Assembly: GCA_016844745.1 (NCBI GenBank)
Contig: JAERMQ010000021.1
Span: forward strand, 56,090 to 120,089
Reading direction: 5' to 3'
Length of the DNA stretch: 64,000 nt
Origin: Ignavibacteria bacterium
GTDB taxonomy: Bacteria > Bacteroidota > Ignavibacteria > Kapaibacteriales > UBA2268
Part shown: positions 36,501 through 45,592 of the stretch, in pieces
Layout of the letters: each line of letters opens with the position of its first letter
How positions within the stretch are numbered: the first letter of the stretch is position 1
The notes under the pieces: generated by a model
Told to the model about the DNA's origin: nothing
What the model saw: the letters and a program-made list of their open reading frames with translations, nothing else
Databases searched by the model: none
Position numbers and translations under genes: made by a program

Positions 36501-36721
36501 AAAAAAATAGAAGAATGTCATTCTGAACGAAGTGAAGAATCTTCTTCCAAAATCTGATATGTTCATTTTTATTCTCTTCCATTAATTCTTTTTTCTATTT
36601 GTGGGAACATTGTACTGATGTTGTTCTTGTTAGATAATTATTATTGATTACCCTTAATTTAAATTCTTCTAATGTTTTAGAAGATTCTTCGCTTCGCTCT
36701 GAATGACATTCTTCTTTTTTT
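36501..36721. repeat. Large GTCATTC inverted repeat between rbfA and truB (family E)
   Basis: Arms 36501-36545 and 36679-36721 contain GTCATTCTGAACGAAGTGAA and its near-inverse (TTCGCTTCGCTCTGAATGAC). The arms are more than 130 bases apart, with AT-rich sequence between. The element splits the translation operon and may terminate or process its mRNA. Confidence 0.8.
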
Positions 36722-36750
36722 GGAGACTACAATGATTATAACGGATATTT

Positions 36751-37122
36751 TTATTCAATTTCATTTTGAGAAGTATCCTCTGTCACTGTTTTCACCGAAT
36801 CGAGCAGCTTTTGGATATGCTCCATTTTATCAAGAGTGTCGTCGATAAAAAACCTGATATCGGGAGTGTATCGTAACCTGAGCTGAGAGCCTAACTGCTG
36901 CCGGAATTGTGATTTATATACTTCGAGAAGCGAGAGGAATTTTTCGGGAGTAGTTGTGCCGCCGTATATACTGAAATATACTTTTGCAATCTGGAGGTCA
37001 CGTGTTAGCAATACTGAAGTGACTGTCACCAAGCCTGCATTATGCTCGCGGGCAAAATCCGACAAAGGCTGAGCGAGCGTTCTTTTGACGACACTGGCTA
37101 CTTTTTCTATTCGGGATGACAT
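36751..37122 (-). CDS. rbfA: Ribosome-binding factor A
   Basis: This 123-residue protein helps 16S rRNA and small-subunit maturation. Features are RIEKVASVVKRTLAQPLSDF at the N-terminus and a KH-like fold with VTVTSVLLTRDLQIAKVYFS followed by LRYTPDIRFFIDDTLDKMEHI. It starts eight bases after the infB stop, so it is in the same operon. Length and composition are normal. Confidence 0.92.
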   Translation of the reverse strand: MSSRIEKVASVVKRTLAQPLSDFAREHNAGLVTVTSVLLTRDLQIAKVYFSIYGGTTTPEKFLSLLEVYKSQFRQQLGSQLRLRYTPDIRFFIDDTLDKMEHIQKLLDSVKTVTEDTSQNEIE

Positions 37123-37130
37123 AATGCAAT

Positions 37131-40100
37131 CTAACTCAATGTTCGTTTGACTTCTACAATTTGATAGCTTTCTAATATATCTCCGATTTCACATTCGTTG
37201 AAACTATGAAGCTGAATACCACATTCATAACCCTGCTCAACATCGCGAACATCGTCCTTACCGCGTTTCAATGAATCAATAGTACCTGTAAAAATCTGAA
37301 GACCATTCCTCATAATTCGGACTTTATCGTTGCGGTTAACTTTTCCCGTCAATACGTAACAACCGGCAACTGCGCCAAGTTTGCTGATTTTGAATACTTT
37401 CCTTATCTCGACCGATGATGTGACATCCTCTTTAATATCGGGAGCCAACATTCCTTCGAGAGCGAGCTGCACTTCATTAATGCAATTGTAAATGATGGTA
37501 TATAATCTTATATCGACAGATTCGTTATCTGCTATTTTCCTTGCTTTGGCAGTTGCGTTAATATGGAAACCCAGTATCACGGCTCCGGAAGCAAGAGCTA
37601 ACATAACATCGTTTTCGGTAATCGAGCCGACGCCTTTATGAATAATATTTACTCGTACTTCGTCGTGGGAAAGTTTTTGGAGCGAATCGCTCAAGGCTTC
37701 GACCGAACCTGATACATCACCTTTAATAATCAAATTCAAATCCTTGACGACACCTTTCGAGATTTGCTTGGATATATCATCTAATGAAATCCTGCGGGCG
37801 TGGCGTAATTCCTGCTCACGCTTTAACTGCTGCCTGCGCAATGAAATTGCTCTTGCATCATAATCGTATTCGAAGGCAGTTAATTTATCTCCGGCTTCGG
37901 GCAAACCATCGAATCCGATGACTCCGATTGGAACGGAGGGACCGGCTTCCATAACCTTATTGCCGCGTTCGTCTAACATGGCGCGAACCTTACCGGAATA
38001 AACTCCTGCAATAAAGGCATCTCCAATATTAAGAGTTCCTTTTTGAACGATTACAGTCGAAACAATACCTAATCCTTTTGCCATGTGAGCTTCGATTACT
38101 GTTCCATGAGAGAAACGTTTCGGATTGGCTTTCAGGTCTAATATTTCGGCTTCAAGCAATATTTTTTCAAGTAATAAATCGACATTGGTCCCGAATTTTG
38201 CTGATATTTCTACAGCCTGGTTTGTGCCTCCCCAATCCTCAACAAGAATGCCATGGTCTGTAAGCTGCTGGCGGATTCTGTCGGGTTTAGCATCGGGCTT
38301 ATCAATTTTATTTATTGCTACAATAATCGGTACTTTTGCGGCATTAGCATGGCTTATTGCTTCAATTGTCTGAGGCATAACGCTATCGTCTGCCGAAACG
38401 ACTAATACAACTATATCCGTTACCTGGGCTCCGCGGGCACGCATTGCAGTAAAAGCTTCGTGACCGGGTGTATCGAGGAATGTAATGGATTTTTTACTTT
38501 CTAGTTCCACTCGATATGCAGCTATATGTTGAGTAATACCTCCCGATTCGCCGGCAACAACGTTTGCTTTGCGGATAAAATCGAGCAGCGAGGTTTTTCC
38601 ATGGTCGACATGCCCCATTATAGTAACGATAGGTGAGCGGCTTTCCAAATCCTCCGAATCATCATCATAATCTTCTTCTTCTTCGAATTCAGCAACTTTT
38701 TCCTCGATGAATTCCACTTCAAAACCGTAGTCGTCTGCTATAAGAGTGATTGTATCCTTATCGAGTCGCATGTTTATTGTCACCATAAGCCCAAGCTGCA
38801 TACACTTCAGGATAATTTCATTGGCAGTGACCCCCATCATAGCAGCCATATCGCTTGTAGTCACAAATTCCGTAAGACGGAGAATATGAGATTCGCGGTC
38901 TTTTTCTTCGCTTATTTTCAGTTCTTTTTCTTCACGTTCGGCTTTACGCTTCATTCGAAGCTTTGTTCGCTGGCTTGTATGAGTGGCAATTTCCATTCCG
39001 GCTAATGTTTCACGAATCGCACGGTCAACATCTTCTTCGGTAATCATTTCGCGGATTGTTTTCTTTCGCTTTTTACGTTTCTTTTCTTCAGCCTTATCGA
39101 TGATTTCTTTTCCGGTTTTTACTCCGCCCTTTAACGTAAGTTTCTTTTTGCCTTTGCCTAATTTTGATTTTTCACCATCTTCGTCATCTTCCACTTCGAC
39201 ACCTTTACGCGTCAGCACAAGCTTTGCCTTTTCTTTATGCTCATCGAGTTCTATTTTACCGACAATTGTTAATCCGCGCAGCTTAGGTGTGGCTCCGGGT
39301 CTATACTCAACTTCAATTATTTTCTTTCTCTTTTTCTTCTTTTTCTTATGGTCTTCACGTGCGCCTGTAATTTCATCAATTATTTCGGGAATGGTTTCTA
39401 AGGGAATTAACAATTGAGGTACTTCAGGCTTTGGAGCAATTTCAATAACTTTCTGAATATCTTCCTGAGCGGCTCCCTCTTTTTTCTTCTTTTGAACAGG
39501 TTCATCTTTTTTGGGCTTTTGTACTGATTCAACGGTTTTCGGAGTTACTTCGACTGCCTTCCTTTGTTCTTCCGATGATCTGGTTTCAGCGGCTATTTCT
39601 TTTGATGGTTTTTGCTCTTCGGCTCTTTTTTTCCCGGATGGTTTGTCAGATTTCAAAACCGGTTTACCTTTTCGTTCAGTTGCCCTTAAATCGATTTTAT
39701 CGCCAACCCTTGGTATTCCAGGTTCGGAAATTTCAATTGGTGCCAGGATTTCAATTGGTATTGGTTCCTCTTCAATTACTATTTCGGGTTGAGGCTGAAT
39801 TTGGTCAATTTCAATTATTCTGTCTTCAATAATAATTTCAGTACCGGTCTCGATAATACTATCGTTATCGAAGAGTTCGGGTTTGCGAGCTTTAGGGTCG
39901 AAAGCAGGCTTCCGGATATCTTTATGTTTAAGGATTTTCTCTCTTTGTGTTTCAGCAGCCTTTTTTTCTTTTTTAAATTTTTCATAAACTGTTTCCGCCA
40001 TTTCGGGAGTAAGAACGGTAGTTGGCTTTGTGTCAATTGTAATGCCTTTGGTTGCAAGAAATTGAACAATAGCATCCTTCCCGATATTAATCTCGGAAGC

Positions 40101-40136
40101 AATTTTGATCAATTTAATATTTTGGTCTGCGGACAT
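37131..40136 (-). CDS. infB: Translation initiation factor IF-2
   Basis: This 1,001-residue GTPase brings initiator tRNA to the ribosome. The N-terminal half (about 1-430) has a short IF2_N module at residues 8-55 followed by a long charged Lys/Glu/Pro linker; a second IF2_N is near 430-475. The G domain starts at about 500 with G1 GHVDHGKT (508-515), DTPGHEAFT as G3 and NKIDKPDAKPD as G4, followed by domains II-IV. The gene lies 23 bases after nusA. The long low-complexity linker gives runs of AAG/GAA codons. No internal start is obvious. Confidence 0.96.
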   Translation of the reverse strand: MSADQNIKLIKIASEINIGKDAIVQFLATKGITIDTKPTTVLTPEMAETVYEKFKKEKKAAETQREKILKHKDIRKPAFDPKARKPELFDNDSIIETGTEIIIEDRIIEIDQIQPQPEIVIEEEPIPIEILAPIEISEPGIPRVGDKIDLRATERKGKPVLKSDKPSGKKRAEEQKPSKEIAAETRSSEEQRKAVEVTPKTVESVQKPKKDEPVQKKKKEGAAQEDIQKVIEIAPKPEVPQLLIPLETIPEIIDEITGAREDHKKKKKKRKKIIEVEYRPGATPKLRGLTIVGKIELDEHKEKAKLVLTRKGVEVEDDEDGEKSKLGKGKKKLTLKGGVKTGKEIIDKAEEKKRKKRKKTIREMITEEDVDRAIRETLAGMEIATHTSQRTKLRMKRKAEREEKELKISEEKDRESHILRLTEFVTTSDMAAMMGVTANEIILKCMQLGLMVTINMRLDKDTITLIADDYGFEVEFIEEKVAEFEEEEDYDDDSEDLESRSPIVTIMGHVDHGKTSLLDFIRKANVVAGESGGITQHIAAYRVELESKKSITFLDTPGHEAFTAMRARGAQVTDIVVLVVSADDSVMPQTIEAISHANAAKVPIIVAINKIDKPDAKPDRIRQQLTDHGILVEDWGGTNQAVEISAKFGTNVDLLLEKILLEAEILDLKANPKRFSHGTVIEAHMAKGLGIVSTVIVQKGTLNIGDAFIAGVYSGKVRAMLDERGNKVMEAGPSVPIGVIGFDGLPEAGDKLTAFEYDYDARAISLRRQQLKREQELRHARRISLDDISKQISKGVVKDLNLIIKGDVSGSVEALSDSLQKLSHDEVRVNIIHKGVGSITENDVMLALASGAVILGFHINATAKARKIADNESVDIRLYTIIYNCINEVQLALEGMLAPDIKEDVTSSVEIRKVFKISKLGAVAGCYVLTGKVNRNDKVRIMRNGLQIFTGTIDSLKRGKDDVRDVEQGYECGIQLHSFNECEIGDILESYQIVEVKRTLS

Positions 40137-40159
40137 AAAAATATACTTAAACGCTATAA

Positions 40160-41470
40160 TTAATAATTCCTGATTTTTTCGATTATTTCATCGGATTCAG
40201 TTTCATCGAATTCCGAAAGCATCGACTGCCGAATCTCTAATAGTAAATCCTTGGTCAAACCTTCGACACCGAGTAGCTGTCCGAAATCGAAATCGAGAAA
40301 TTCCCTCACAGTGGAAATTCCTATTGCCACTAAACCGTCATAAATTTCTTTGCTGATTTCTTCTGCGAACTCAGCTAATTCAATATCCTCGCCGCCTTCT
40401 TTAATAAGGGTGATTGCATAACCTGTTAATTGGGAAGCAAGACGGACGTTTTGCCCATTTTTACCGATGGCAAGAGGTACCTGGTCTTCGGCTACGATGA
40501 CAGTAGCGCTGCGTACTTCGGGGGATATTTGAATATCTTTAACCTTGGCAGGAGCTAATGCACGGGAAATATATAATTTTTGGTCCTCGGCAAATTCGAT
40601 TAAATCTATATTTTCGTTGTTTAATTCGCGAACTATTGAATGGATGCGTATTCCTTTCATACCGACGCATGCCCCGACGGGGTCGACGCGTTCGTCGAAT
40701 GAAGTAACGGCAACTTTTGAGCGCTCGCCCGGGTCGCGGGCAATGGCTTTTATTTGGATGATACCATCATATATTTCGGGAATTTCAATTTCGAACAGAC
40801 GCGCAAGAAATTCATCCGAAGCGCGCGACAAAATTATTTCAGGTTGGCCACCGGAGCCTGTCCTGCGAACTTCTTTAACAATAGATTTTAGAGTCTGATT
40901 CTTCTTGAATCGATATGGTTCGTTCGGAATCTGCTCTTCTCGAGGCAAGCGACATTCGATTTTGTTATGAATAACAAGAATGTCGTTTCGGCGAATTTGG
41001 TATATTTCGCCAATTACGACTTCACCGATTTTCGAAGCATATTCGTTATAAATATTATCTTTTTCAACCTCGCGAATTCTCTGATTTAAATTCTGCGAAG
41101 CCAGAGAGATAAGCCTGCGCCCAAAGCTGTCGGCAATGTTATCGAGAGTAATTTCTTCAACGAATTCGTCTCCAACCTGAATGTTTTCCTCGTACATCAT
41201 GGCTTCTTTGAAAGAAATCTCCATCGATGGATTTTCCGGAATCTCCACAACTGTTCTCGTAAGATAAATTTCGATATCGCCTTTTTCCATATTAACGATA
41301 ATATCGAAATTGGCTTCCAATCCGTATTTTTTCCTTACTATCATCGAGATAGTTTCTTCGACGATTCCCTGAAGCAAATCACGGTCAATGTTCTTGGACT
41401 TTGCCATGTCTGCGAAAGCATCGATAATTACTTTCTTATCGATTTGACTTTTTACTTTGCGACGCCGCAT
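40160..41470 (-). CDS. nusA: Transcription termination/antitermination factor NusA
   Basis: This 436-residue protein has the NusA order: N-terminal RNA-polymerase-binding domain (1-125), S1 domain (about 130-200, IGEVVIGEIYQIRRNDILV), and two KH domains (about 200-345, with VGACVGMKGIRIHSIVREL and VAEDQVPLAIGKNGQNVRLA). It ends with a short helix-hairpin-helix-like region (LVAIGISTVREFLDF) and lacks the acidic repeats of E. coli NusA. It is the first gene of the operon; rimP, which usually precedes nusA, is absent here and a divergent gene follows instead. Confidence 0.95.
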   Translation of the reverse strand: MRRRKVKSQIDKKVIIDAFADMAKSKNIDRDLLQGIVEETISMIVRKKYGLEANFDIIVNMEKGDIEIYLTRTVVEIPENPSMEISFKEAMMYEENIQVGDEFVEEITLDNIADSFGRRLISLASQNLNQRIREVEKDNIYNEYASKIGEVVIGEIYQIRRNDILVIHNKIECRLPREEQIPNEPYRFKKNQTLKSIVKEVRRTGSGGQPEIILSRASDEFLARLFEIEIPEIYDGIIQIKAIARDPGERSKVAVTSFDERVDPVGACVGMKGIRIHSIVRELNNENIDLIEFAEDQKLYISRALAPAKVKDIQISPEVRSATVIVAEDQVPLAIGKNGQNVRLASQLTGYAITLIKEGGEDIELAEFAEEISKEIYDGLVAIGISTVREFLDFDFGQLLGVEGLTKDLLLEIRQSMLSEFDETESDEIIEKIRNY

Positions 41471-41519
41471 AACTATTTAATGTTTAGTTAATAAATTATT
41501 TTTCATTAATTTCGTATAT

Positions 41520-41596
41520 ATTCGTCTAATCAAATATGGAATTCATATATAAGAATTCTGCCTTTAGAGGCTAAAAATCGACATTGTTAGACGAAT
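41520..41596. promoter_or_regulatory. Inverted repeat in the nusA / acyl-CoA dehydrogenase divergent region
   Basis: ATTCGTCTAA (41520-41529) is matched by TTAGACGAAT (41587-41596), and the second arm is itself inside ACATTGT...ACAATGT. GAATTC pairs lie between. It is placed 50 bases before nusA and 115 bases before the divergent gene, where an operator or leader hairpin would sit. Function is inferred only from position and symmetry. Confidence 0.4.
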
Positions 41597-41711
41597 ACAA
41601 TGTGCAAAATTAATAAAAAAAGGGCTTATAGCCCGAATTCGATTACAAAAATACGAACTTTTATTGATTGAGCAAAGAAGAAAATAAATTTTTAATAAAA
41701 AAGGAGTTAAG

Positions 41712-42875
41712 ATGTCAACTCAAGCTTTGGATTATTACAACATCGACGAGTTATTCAGCGAAGAAGAAAAATTGGTTCGGCAGTCCGTTCGGGACTTCGT
41801 GGACGGTGAAATTTTGCCAATTATCGAACAAAAATTTATGGATGGCGAATTCCCTTTTGAAATCGTCGAAAAACTTGCTTCATTAGGTATGTTTGGGATA
41901 ACGGTTCCAACTCAATACGGCGGCGCCGGAGCTAATTATACATGTTACGGGCTTGCAATGCTGGAATTAGAGCGAGGCGATTCCGGTGTACGTTCATTTG
42001 CATCGGTTCAGAATTCACTTGTTATGTTCCCAATAAATAAATACGGCAGCGAATTTTTGAAAAATAAATGGCTTCCCAAATTAGCAACTGGTCAGGCGAT
42101 TGGATGTTTCGGACTTACAGAACCGGATTTCGGCTCAAATCCCGGAGGTATGATTACTACGGCTACAAAAACAAATAGCGGATATTTGCTTAACGGCGCT
42201 AAGATGTGGATTACTAATGGAACAATTGCCGATGTTGCAATGGTATGGGCTAAGCTGGATGGAGAAGTGCATGGATTTTTAGTCGAAAAAGGAATGAGAG
42301 GCTTTTCGGCTCCTGAAATGAAAAACAAACATTCGTTGCGTGCATCCATTACCTCGGAATTGGTTTTCCAGGATGTCGAGGTACCGGAAGAAAATATGCT
42401 TAATGTTGAAGGATTACGTGGTCCTCTATCATGCTTGAATCAGGCACGGTATGGTATTGCCTGGGGTGCAATCGGGGCGGCTTTGGCATGTTACGATTCT
42501 TCTCTGGAATATGCTAAAAGCAGGATTCAATTCGACCGTCCTATTGCAGGATTTCAATTGCAGCAGGATAAATTGGTTTGGATGCTTAACGAAATTACCA
42601 AAGCCCAGCTTTTAGCTCAACGTTTAGGCAGGCTCATGGATAAAGGGCAGGCTCGCCCACAGCAGATTTCTCTTGCTAAGAGGAATAATGTGGATATAGC
42701 ATTGCAAACAGCCCGGCTTGCACGGGAAATCCACGGTGCGAATGGAATACTCAGCGAATATTGTATTATGAGGCATGCTGCCAACCTTGAATCCGTGAAA
42801 ACCTATGAAGGTACTCACGATATTCATACCTTGATTTTGGGTGAGGATATTACAGGCATTCAGGCGTTTAAATAG
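41712..42875 (+). CDS. Acyl-CoA dehydrogenase, glutaryl-CoA dehydrogenase-like
   Basis: This 387-residue FAD enzyme has the order N-terminal helical, middle beta and C-terminal helical domain. SGVRSFASVQNSLVMFPI (with the substrate-carboxylate arginine) and GCFGLTEPDFGSNPGGM are glutaryl-CoA dehydrogenase signatures, and the catalytic base is E366 in TYEGTHDIH. In glutaryl-CoA dehydrogenase the reaction is dehydrogenation plus decarboxylation to crotonyl-CoA, in lysine and tryptophan breakdown. AAGGAG precedes the ATG. No electron-transfer flavoprotein or crotonase gene lies near. The subfamily call is likely but not proven. Confidence 0.88.
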   Translation: MSTQALDYYNIDELFSEEEKLVRQSVRDFVDGEILPIIEQKFMDGEFPFEIVEKLASLGMFGITVPTQYGGAGANYTCYGLAMLELERGDSGVRSFASVQNSLVMFPINKYGSEFLKNKWLPKLATGQAIGCFGLTEPDFGSNPGGMITTATKTNSGYLLNGAKMWITNGTIADVAMVWAKLDGEVHGFLVEKGMRGFSAPEMKNKHSLRASITSELVFQDVEVPEENMLNVEGLRGPLSCLNQARYGIAWGAIGAALACYDSSLEYAKSRIQFDRPIAGFQLQQDKLVWMLNEITKAQLLAQRLGRLMDKGQARPQQISLAKRNNVDIALQTARLAREIHGANGILSEYCIMRHAANLESVKTYEGTHDIHTLILGEDITGIQAFK

Positions 42876-42892
42876 GGGGTTTAGGCTTTTAA

Positions 42893-43149
42893 AGAATTCT
42901 GAATGCTGAATTCTGAATGCTGAATTCTGAATGCTGAATTTGAAATTATAAATTATAAGTTATTATAAATTAATGCACTGCCAATTCAGAATTCAGAATT
43001 TGAAATTATAAGTTATAAGTTATTATAAATTAATGCAAGAATTTGAAATTATAAGTTATAAGTTATTATAAATTAATGCACTGCCAATTCAGAATTCAGA
43101 ATTCAGAATTCAGAATTCAGAATTCAGAATTCAGAATTCAGAATTCAGC
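42893..43149. repeat. Compound tandem repeat (AATTCTG heptamer and 35-60-base units)
   Basis: The order is three 14-base AATTCTGAATGCTG units (42893-42938), three copies of a unit containing TTGAAATTATAAGTTATAAG and TTATAAATTAATGCA (from 42938, 42997 and 43032), then nine AATTCAG heptamers (43086-43148). The first and last blocks are inverses of each other, so the whole can fold on itself. It lies between convergent genes. Confidence 0.85.
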
Positions 43150-43167
43150 ATTCAAGAATTAGCCTAA

Positions 43168-43527
43168 TCAAGTATAAAGCTGTGAGCTATCAATAAAGAT
43201 GTCGTATTTCTTAATTTTATCGCCAGCCATTTCAAATATATTGCAGAATTTTACCTGATATGTTGTTCCGTTATGTCGAGTATAAGTGACCATTCCAGTT
43301 GTAACTACATGTCCTGAATCCGTAAAGTAATTTTCGAGCCTATGTTCGGTGGAGCTAACGCTTTTGAGGAAATTATCCACAAAAGCCTCAATCTCCGGTT
43401 TGCCGTTTATTGGAGGGAAATTGGCATAAATAAACGAAGAGTCCTCGGTGAGGAAAGAAGCAAATTTAGCTGTATCTTTTGCATCTACCGATTGAAAAAT
43501 ATCTGTTACCCATTGAGGGATATTCAT
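43168..43527 (-). CDS. SnoaL/NTF2-like small protein
   Basis: This 119-residue protein has an NTF2-like fold: a helical start (PQWVTDIFQSVDAKDTAKFASFLTEDSSFIYA is typical of SnoaL-type proteins), PPINGKPEIEAFVDNFL, and the closing strands VKFCNIFEMAGDKIKKYDIFID. Members include small isomerases, hydrolases and binding proteins, so no reaction can be assigned. An AAAGGA ribosome site supports ATG 43527. It is isolated, with repeats on its 3' side. Confidence 0.8.
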   Translation of the reverse strand: MNIPQWVTDIFQSVDAKDTAKFASFLTEDSSFIYANFPPINGKPEIEAFVDNFLKSVSSTEHRLENYFTDSGHVVTTGMVTYTRHNGTTYQVKFCNIFEMAGDKIKKYDIFIDSSQLYT

Positions 43528-43591
43528 AATTAATCCTTTCTAAAATTTGTGATTTTAAAAGTATTTAAAGAAGAAATATTGTTGTTTGTTA

Positions 43592-44554
43592 TTATTCACC
43601 CCTATATTCCAATTCTTTTTCAAATAATGTCATGACCTGCAGTTCGGGCAAGGAATAAAATGTATTATCGATTTTAGCAATTCGATTAATAGCTTTATCA
43701 TAATATTCTTTGCTTATTTCGAATCCGATAAATTTCCGGTTGAGTTTTAATGAAGCATGGGCTGTTGTAGCACTTCCCATAAACGGGTCCAATATTATCT
43801 GATTTTCTTTTGTAGTTAGCTTAATTAAAAATTCAATCAATTCCAATGGTTTTTGTGCTTCATGGATTTTGACTTCATTTTTTGAAAAACCAAAATCAAG
43901 CATATTAGTAGGGCTGGAGCCATTTGTCTTAACAGCATCAATATTCAAAGCGCCAACGCCGAATTTCAGGATATTATCGGTTATAGTAATTTTATACGGC
44001 TTGAAAAACCATGCGATAGGTTCATAAATTGGTGCAAGATTTCCCAGTCGCCAACCTTCCCATTCTATTACTTCCTTTGCTAAGCCCCGGTTCTTCAATA
44101 CATTTGAAAATCTTTGAGCTCTATGATGAGCTGCCGGTTTTTTCCAAGCTAAAATATCTTTTAAAAGGAACCCGGAATCCTCAAATGAATTAATAACTCT
44201 ATGAATAGTTCTGCGAGCGCCAAAGACAAATAAGGATGCTCCTTCCTTCATTATCGGGAAAAGTAATTTGGACCACGAAAAAATCCATTCCTGATACTCT
44301 CTCCCAATTTGTCTATCAGCCGAACTCCATCCATTAATGGGTTTGCCACGTCTCTTAAAGCCGCTTTTACCATTTTGAGCTGGAGATTTGCCAAGCAAGG
44401 CTGAGTTCGTATTATTATGTAACACATCCCATTCATCCAGGTTTATTCCATAAGGAATATCGGAAAGAAATAAATCAATTGAATTTGTTTCAAGGTGTCC
44501 AAGATGATTCAGGCAGTCATCATTGATAATAATATTTAAATAATTTTTGTTCAA
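43592..44554 (-). CDS. Type II DNA methyltransferase (beta class), partner of the HindIII-like nuclease
   Basis: This 320-residue enzyme has motif IV SDIPYG at 31-36 and, near the C-terminus, motif I-like LDPFMGSATTAHASL followed by FIGFEI. The order IV then I defines the beta class of N6-adenine/N4-cytosine methyltransferases, like M.HindIII. The start is a TTG whose last bases overlap the TGA of the nuclease gene, so translation is coupled. Methylation of the same site as its partner, probably AAGCTT, is inferred from the nuclease. The motif IV residue pattern D-I-P-Y rather than D-P-P-Y is a common variant. Confidence 0.88.
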   Translation of the reverse strand: MNKNYLNIIINDDCLNHLGHLETNSIDLFLSDIPYGINLDEWDVLHNNTNSALLGKSPAQNGKSGFKRRGKPINGWSSADRQIGREYQEWIFSWSKLLFPIMKEGASLFVFGARRTIHRVINSFEDSGFLLKDILAWKKPAAHHRAQRFSNVLKNRGLAKEVIEWEGWRLGNLAPIYEPIAWFFKPYKITITDNILKFGVGALNIDAVKTNGSSPTNMLDFGFSKNEVKIHEAQKPLELIEFLIKLTTKENQIILDPFMGSATTAHASLKLNRKFIGFEISKEYYDKAINRIAKIDNTFYSLPELQVMTLFEKELEYRGE

Positions 44555-45408
44555 TATGATATTTCTATTTCAATGGCTTTCTGAATAGTTTTAATTTTTG
44601 TTTCAATTTTCCCAGCTTTGATTAGAATCGATATTGCTTCTTTTTTTGATAATTTATTAAATGATTCAATTTTTTCTTTCCAATAAGTAATTCCTTCATT
44701 CCCAATTTCTTTTGTCTTTTCTATTTCTTTCAATTTGAATTTTTTCAGGTCATTATAGTTTCGATTAAATATGCTACAAAGTACAGAATCAATTTCTTCC
44801 CAATAATTTTCAGCACTCTGATGATTTATTGATTTGGAATGTTTTTTTATTTTCAATCCCGTTTCCCAAAGCGGTTGTAGAGCTTGATTTTTATAAAATG
44901 TTAAAAGATAATTTAAATGAGTGTAAGATAGTAATGTAACATTTTTATCGATTGACTGAAAATATATCTGACTTTTTCGATTTGGAAATTGAGTTAATGG
45001 ACCGACAAGTAAAGCAAAATTGTTATCTTTTCTCCAATCATCGAGTGCTTTTATTTTAAAGTCTTTTTGGTTTTTTGAAGTTCTGCTAAGTCTGAAAGTT
45101 TTTGCATCACCAATTATTGAATAAGAATTATTTTTGCCGAAAACATCAGCAGAATCACCTCTAGTACGTAATACTTCAGATGGAATACCAATATGAGTTA
45201 ATGATTGAGCAAGTATAATATCTGTAAATTTTGCCCATAATTTCTCTTCCGAGCTATCATGTTCGAACATTTCGGGAAGAATGCCACACATAATAATATT
45301 TTCGGATAATTGATTTTTTGAAATCTTAGAAATCTGCTTTTCTAACAAATCAAAAGCATTTTTTTCTTTAGCAATCTCAAAAATCAAATCTATTATTTGC
45401 TGCCTCAT
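44551..45408 (-). CDS. HindIII-family type II restriction endonuclease
   Basis: This 285-residue protein is recognisably related to HindIII: CGILPEMFEHDSSEEKLWAK matches GILPEAIKPSSTQEKLFSK of HindIII, and DAKTFRLSRTSKNQKDFK matches DAKSFRLSRTAKNQKDFK. The PD-(D/E)xK site is preserved (D88, then D101-A-K103), with a two-residue shorter loop than in HindIII. It is expected to cut double-stranded DNA at a HindIII-like site (AAGCTT) by analogy. It lies upstream of its methyltransferase with a 4-base overlap; no controller gene is seen. Base composition is more AT-rich than neighbouring housekeeping genes, suggesting transfer. Confidence 0.9.
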   Translation of the reverse strand: MRQQIIDLIFEIAKEKNAFDLLEKQISKISKNQLSENIIMCGILPEMFEHDSSEEKLWAKFTDIILAQSLTHIGIPSEVLRTRGDSADVFGKNNSYSIIGDAKTFRLSRTSKNQKDFKIKALDDWRKDNNFALLVGPLTQFPNRKSQIYFQSIDKNVTLLSYTHLNYLLTFYKNQALQPLWETGLKIKKHSKSINHQSAENYWEEIDSVLCSIFNRNYNDLKKFKLKEIEKTKEIGNEGITYWKEKIESFNKLSKKEAISILIKAGKIETKIKTIQKAIEIEISY

Positions 45409-45540
45409 CTTATTTCAAAAGTAATTTTTATACAATAACAAAAATAAGCATTATTCTCAATTTTACTTCAGGCTTTTAGACTATTAGGCTATAAACCTAT
45501 TAGACTTTTAGGGAAACATCTAAACACTTACAACCTAAAT

Positions 45541-45590
45541 ACATACTTACTCATAACTCATAACTTATAACTCATAATTCATAACTTTCA
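45541..45590. repeat. Short degenerate tandem (CATAACTTATAACT)
   Basis: Repeats of CATAACT/TATAACT words follow the restriction locus and precede the response-regulator stop. They resemble the TTATAAGTTAT words in the compound array at 42893-43149. Confidence 0.6.
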
Positions 45591-45592
45591 AT

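Noticed and set aside
38983..40163. Several plus-strand frames across infB
   Set aside because: They mirror the Lys/Glu-rich linker and G domain of IF-2 and give Ser/Phe-rich low-complexity products.
42938..43080. CRISPR-like array of spaced repeats
   Set aside because: The repeats are AT-rich, differ in length and have no unique spacers between them.
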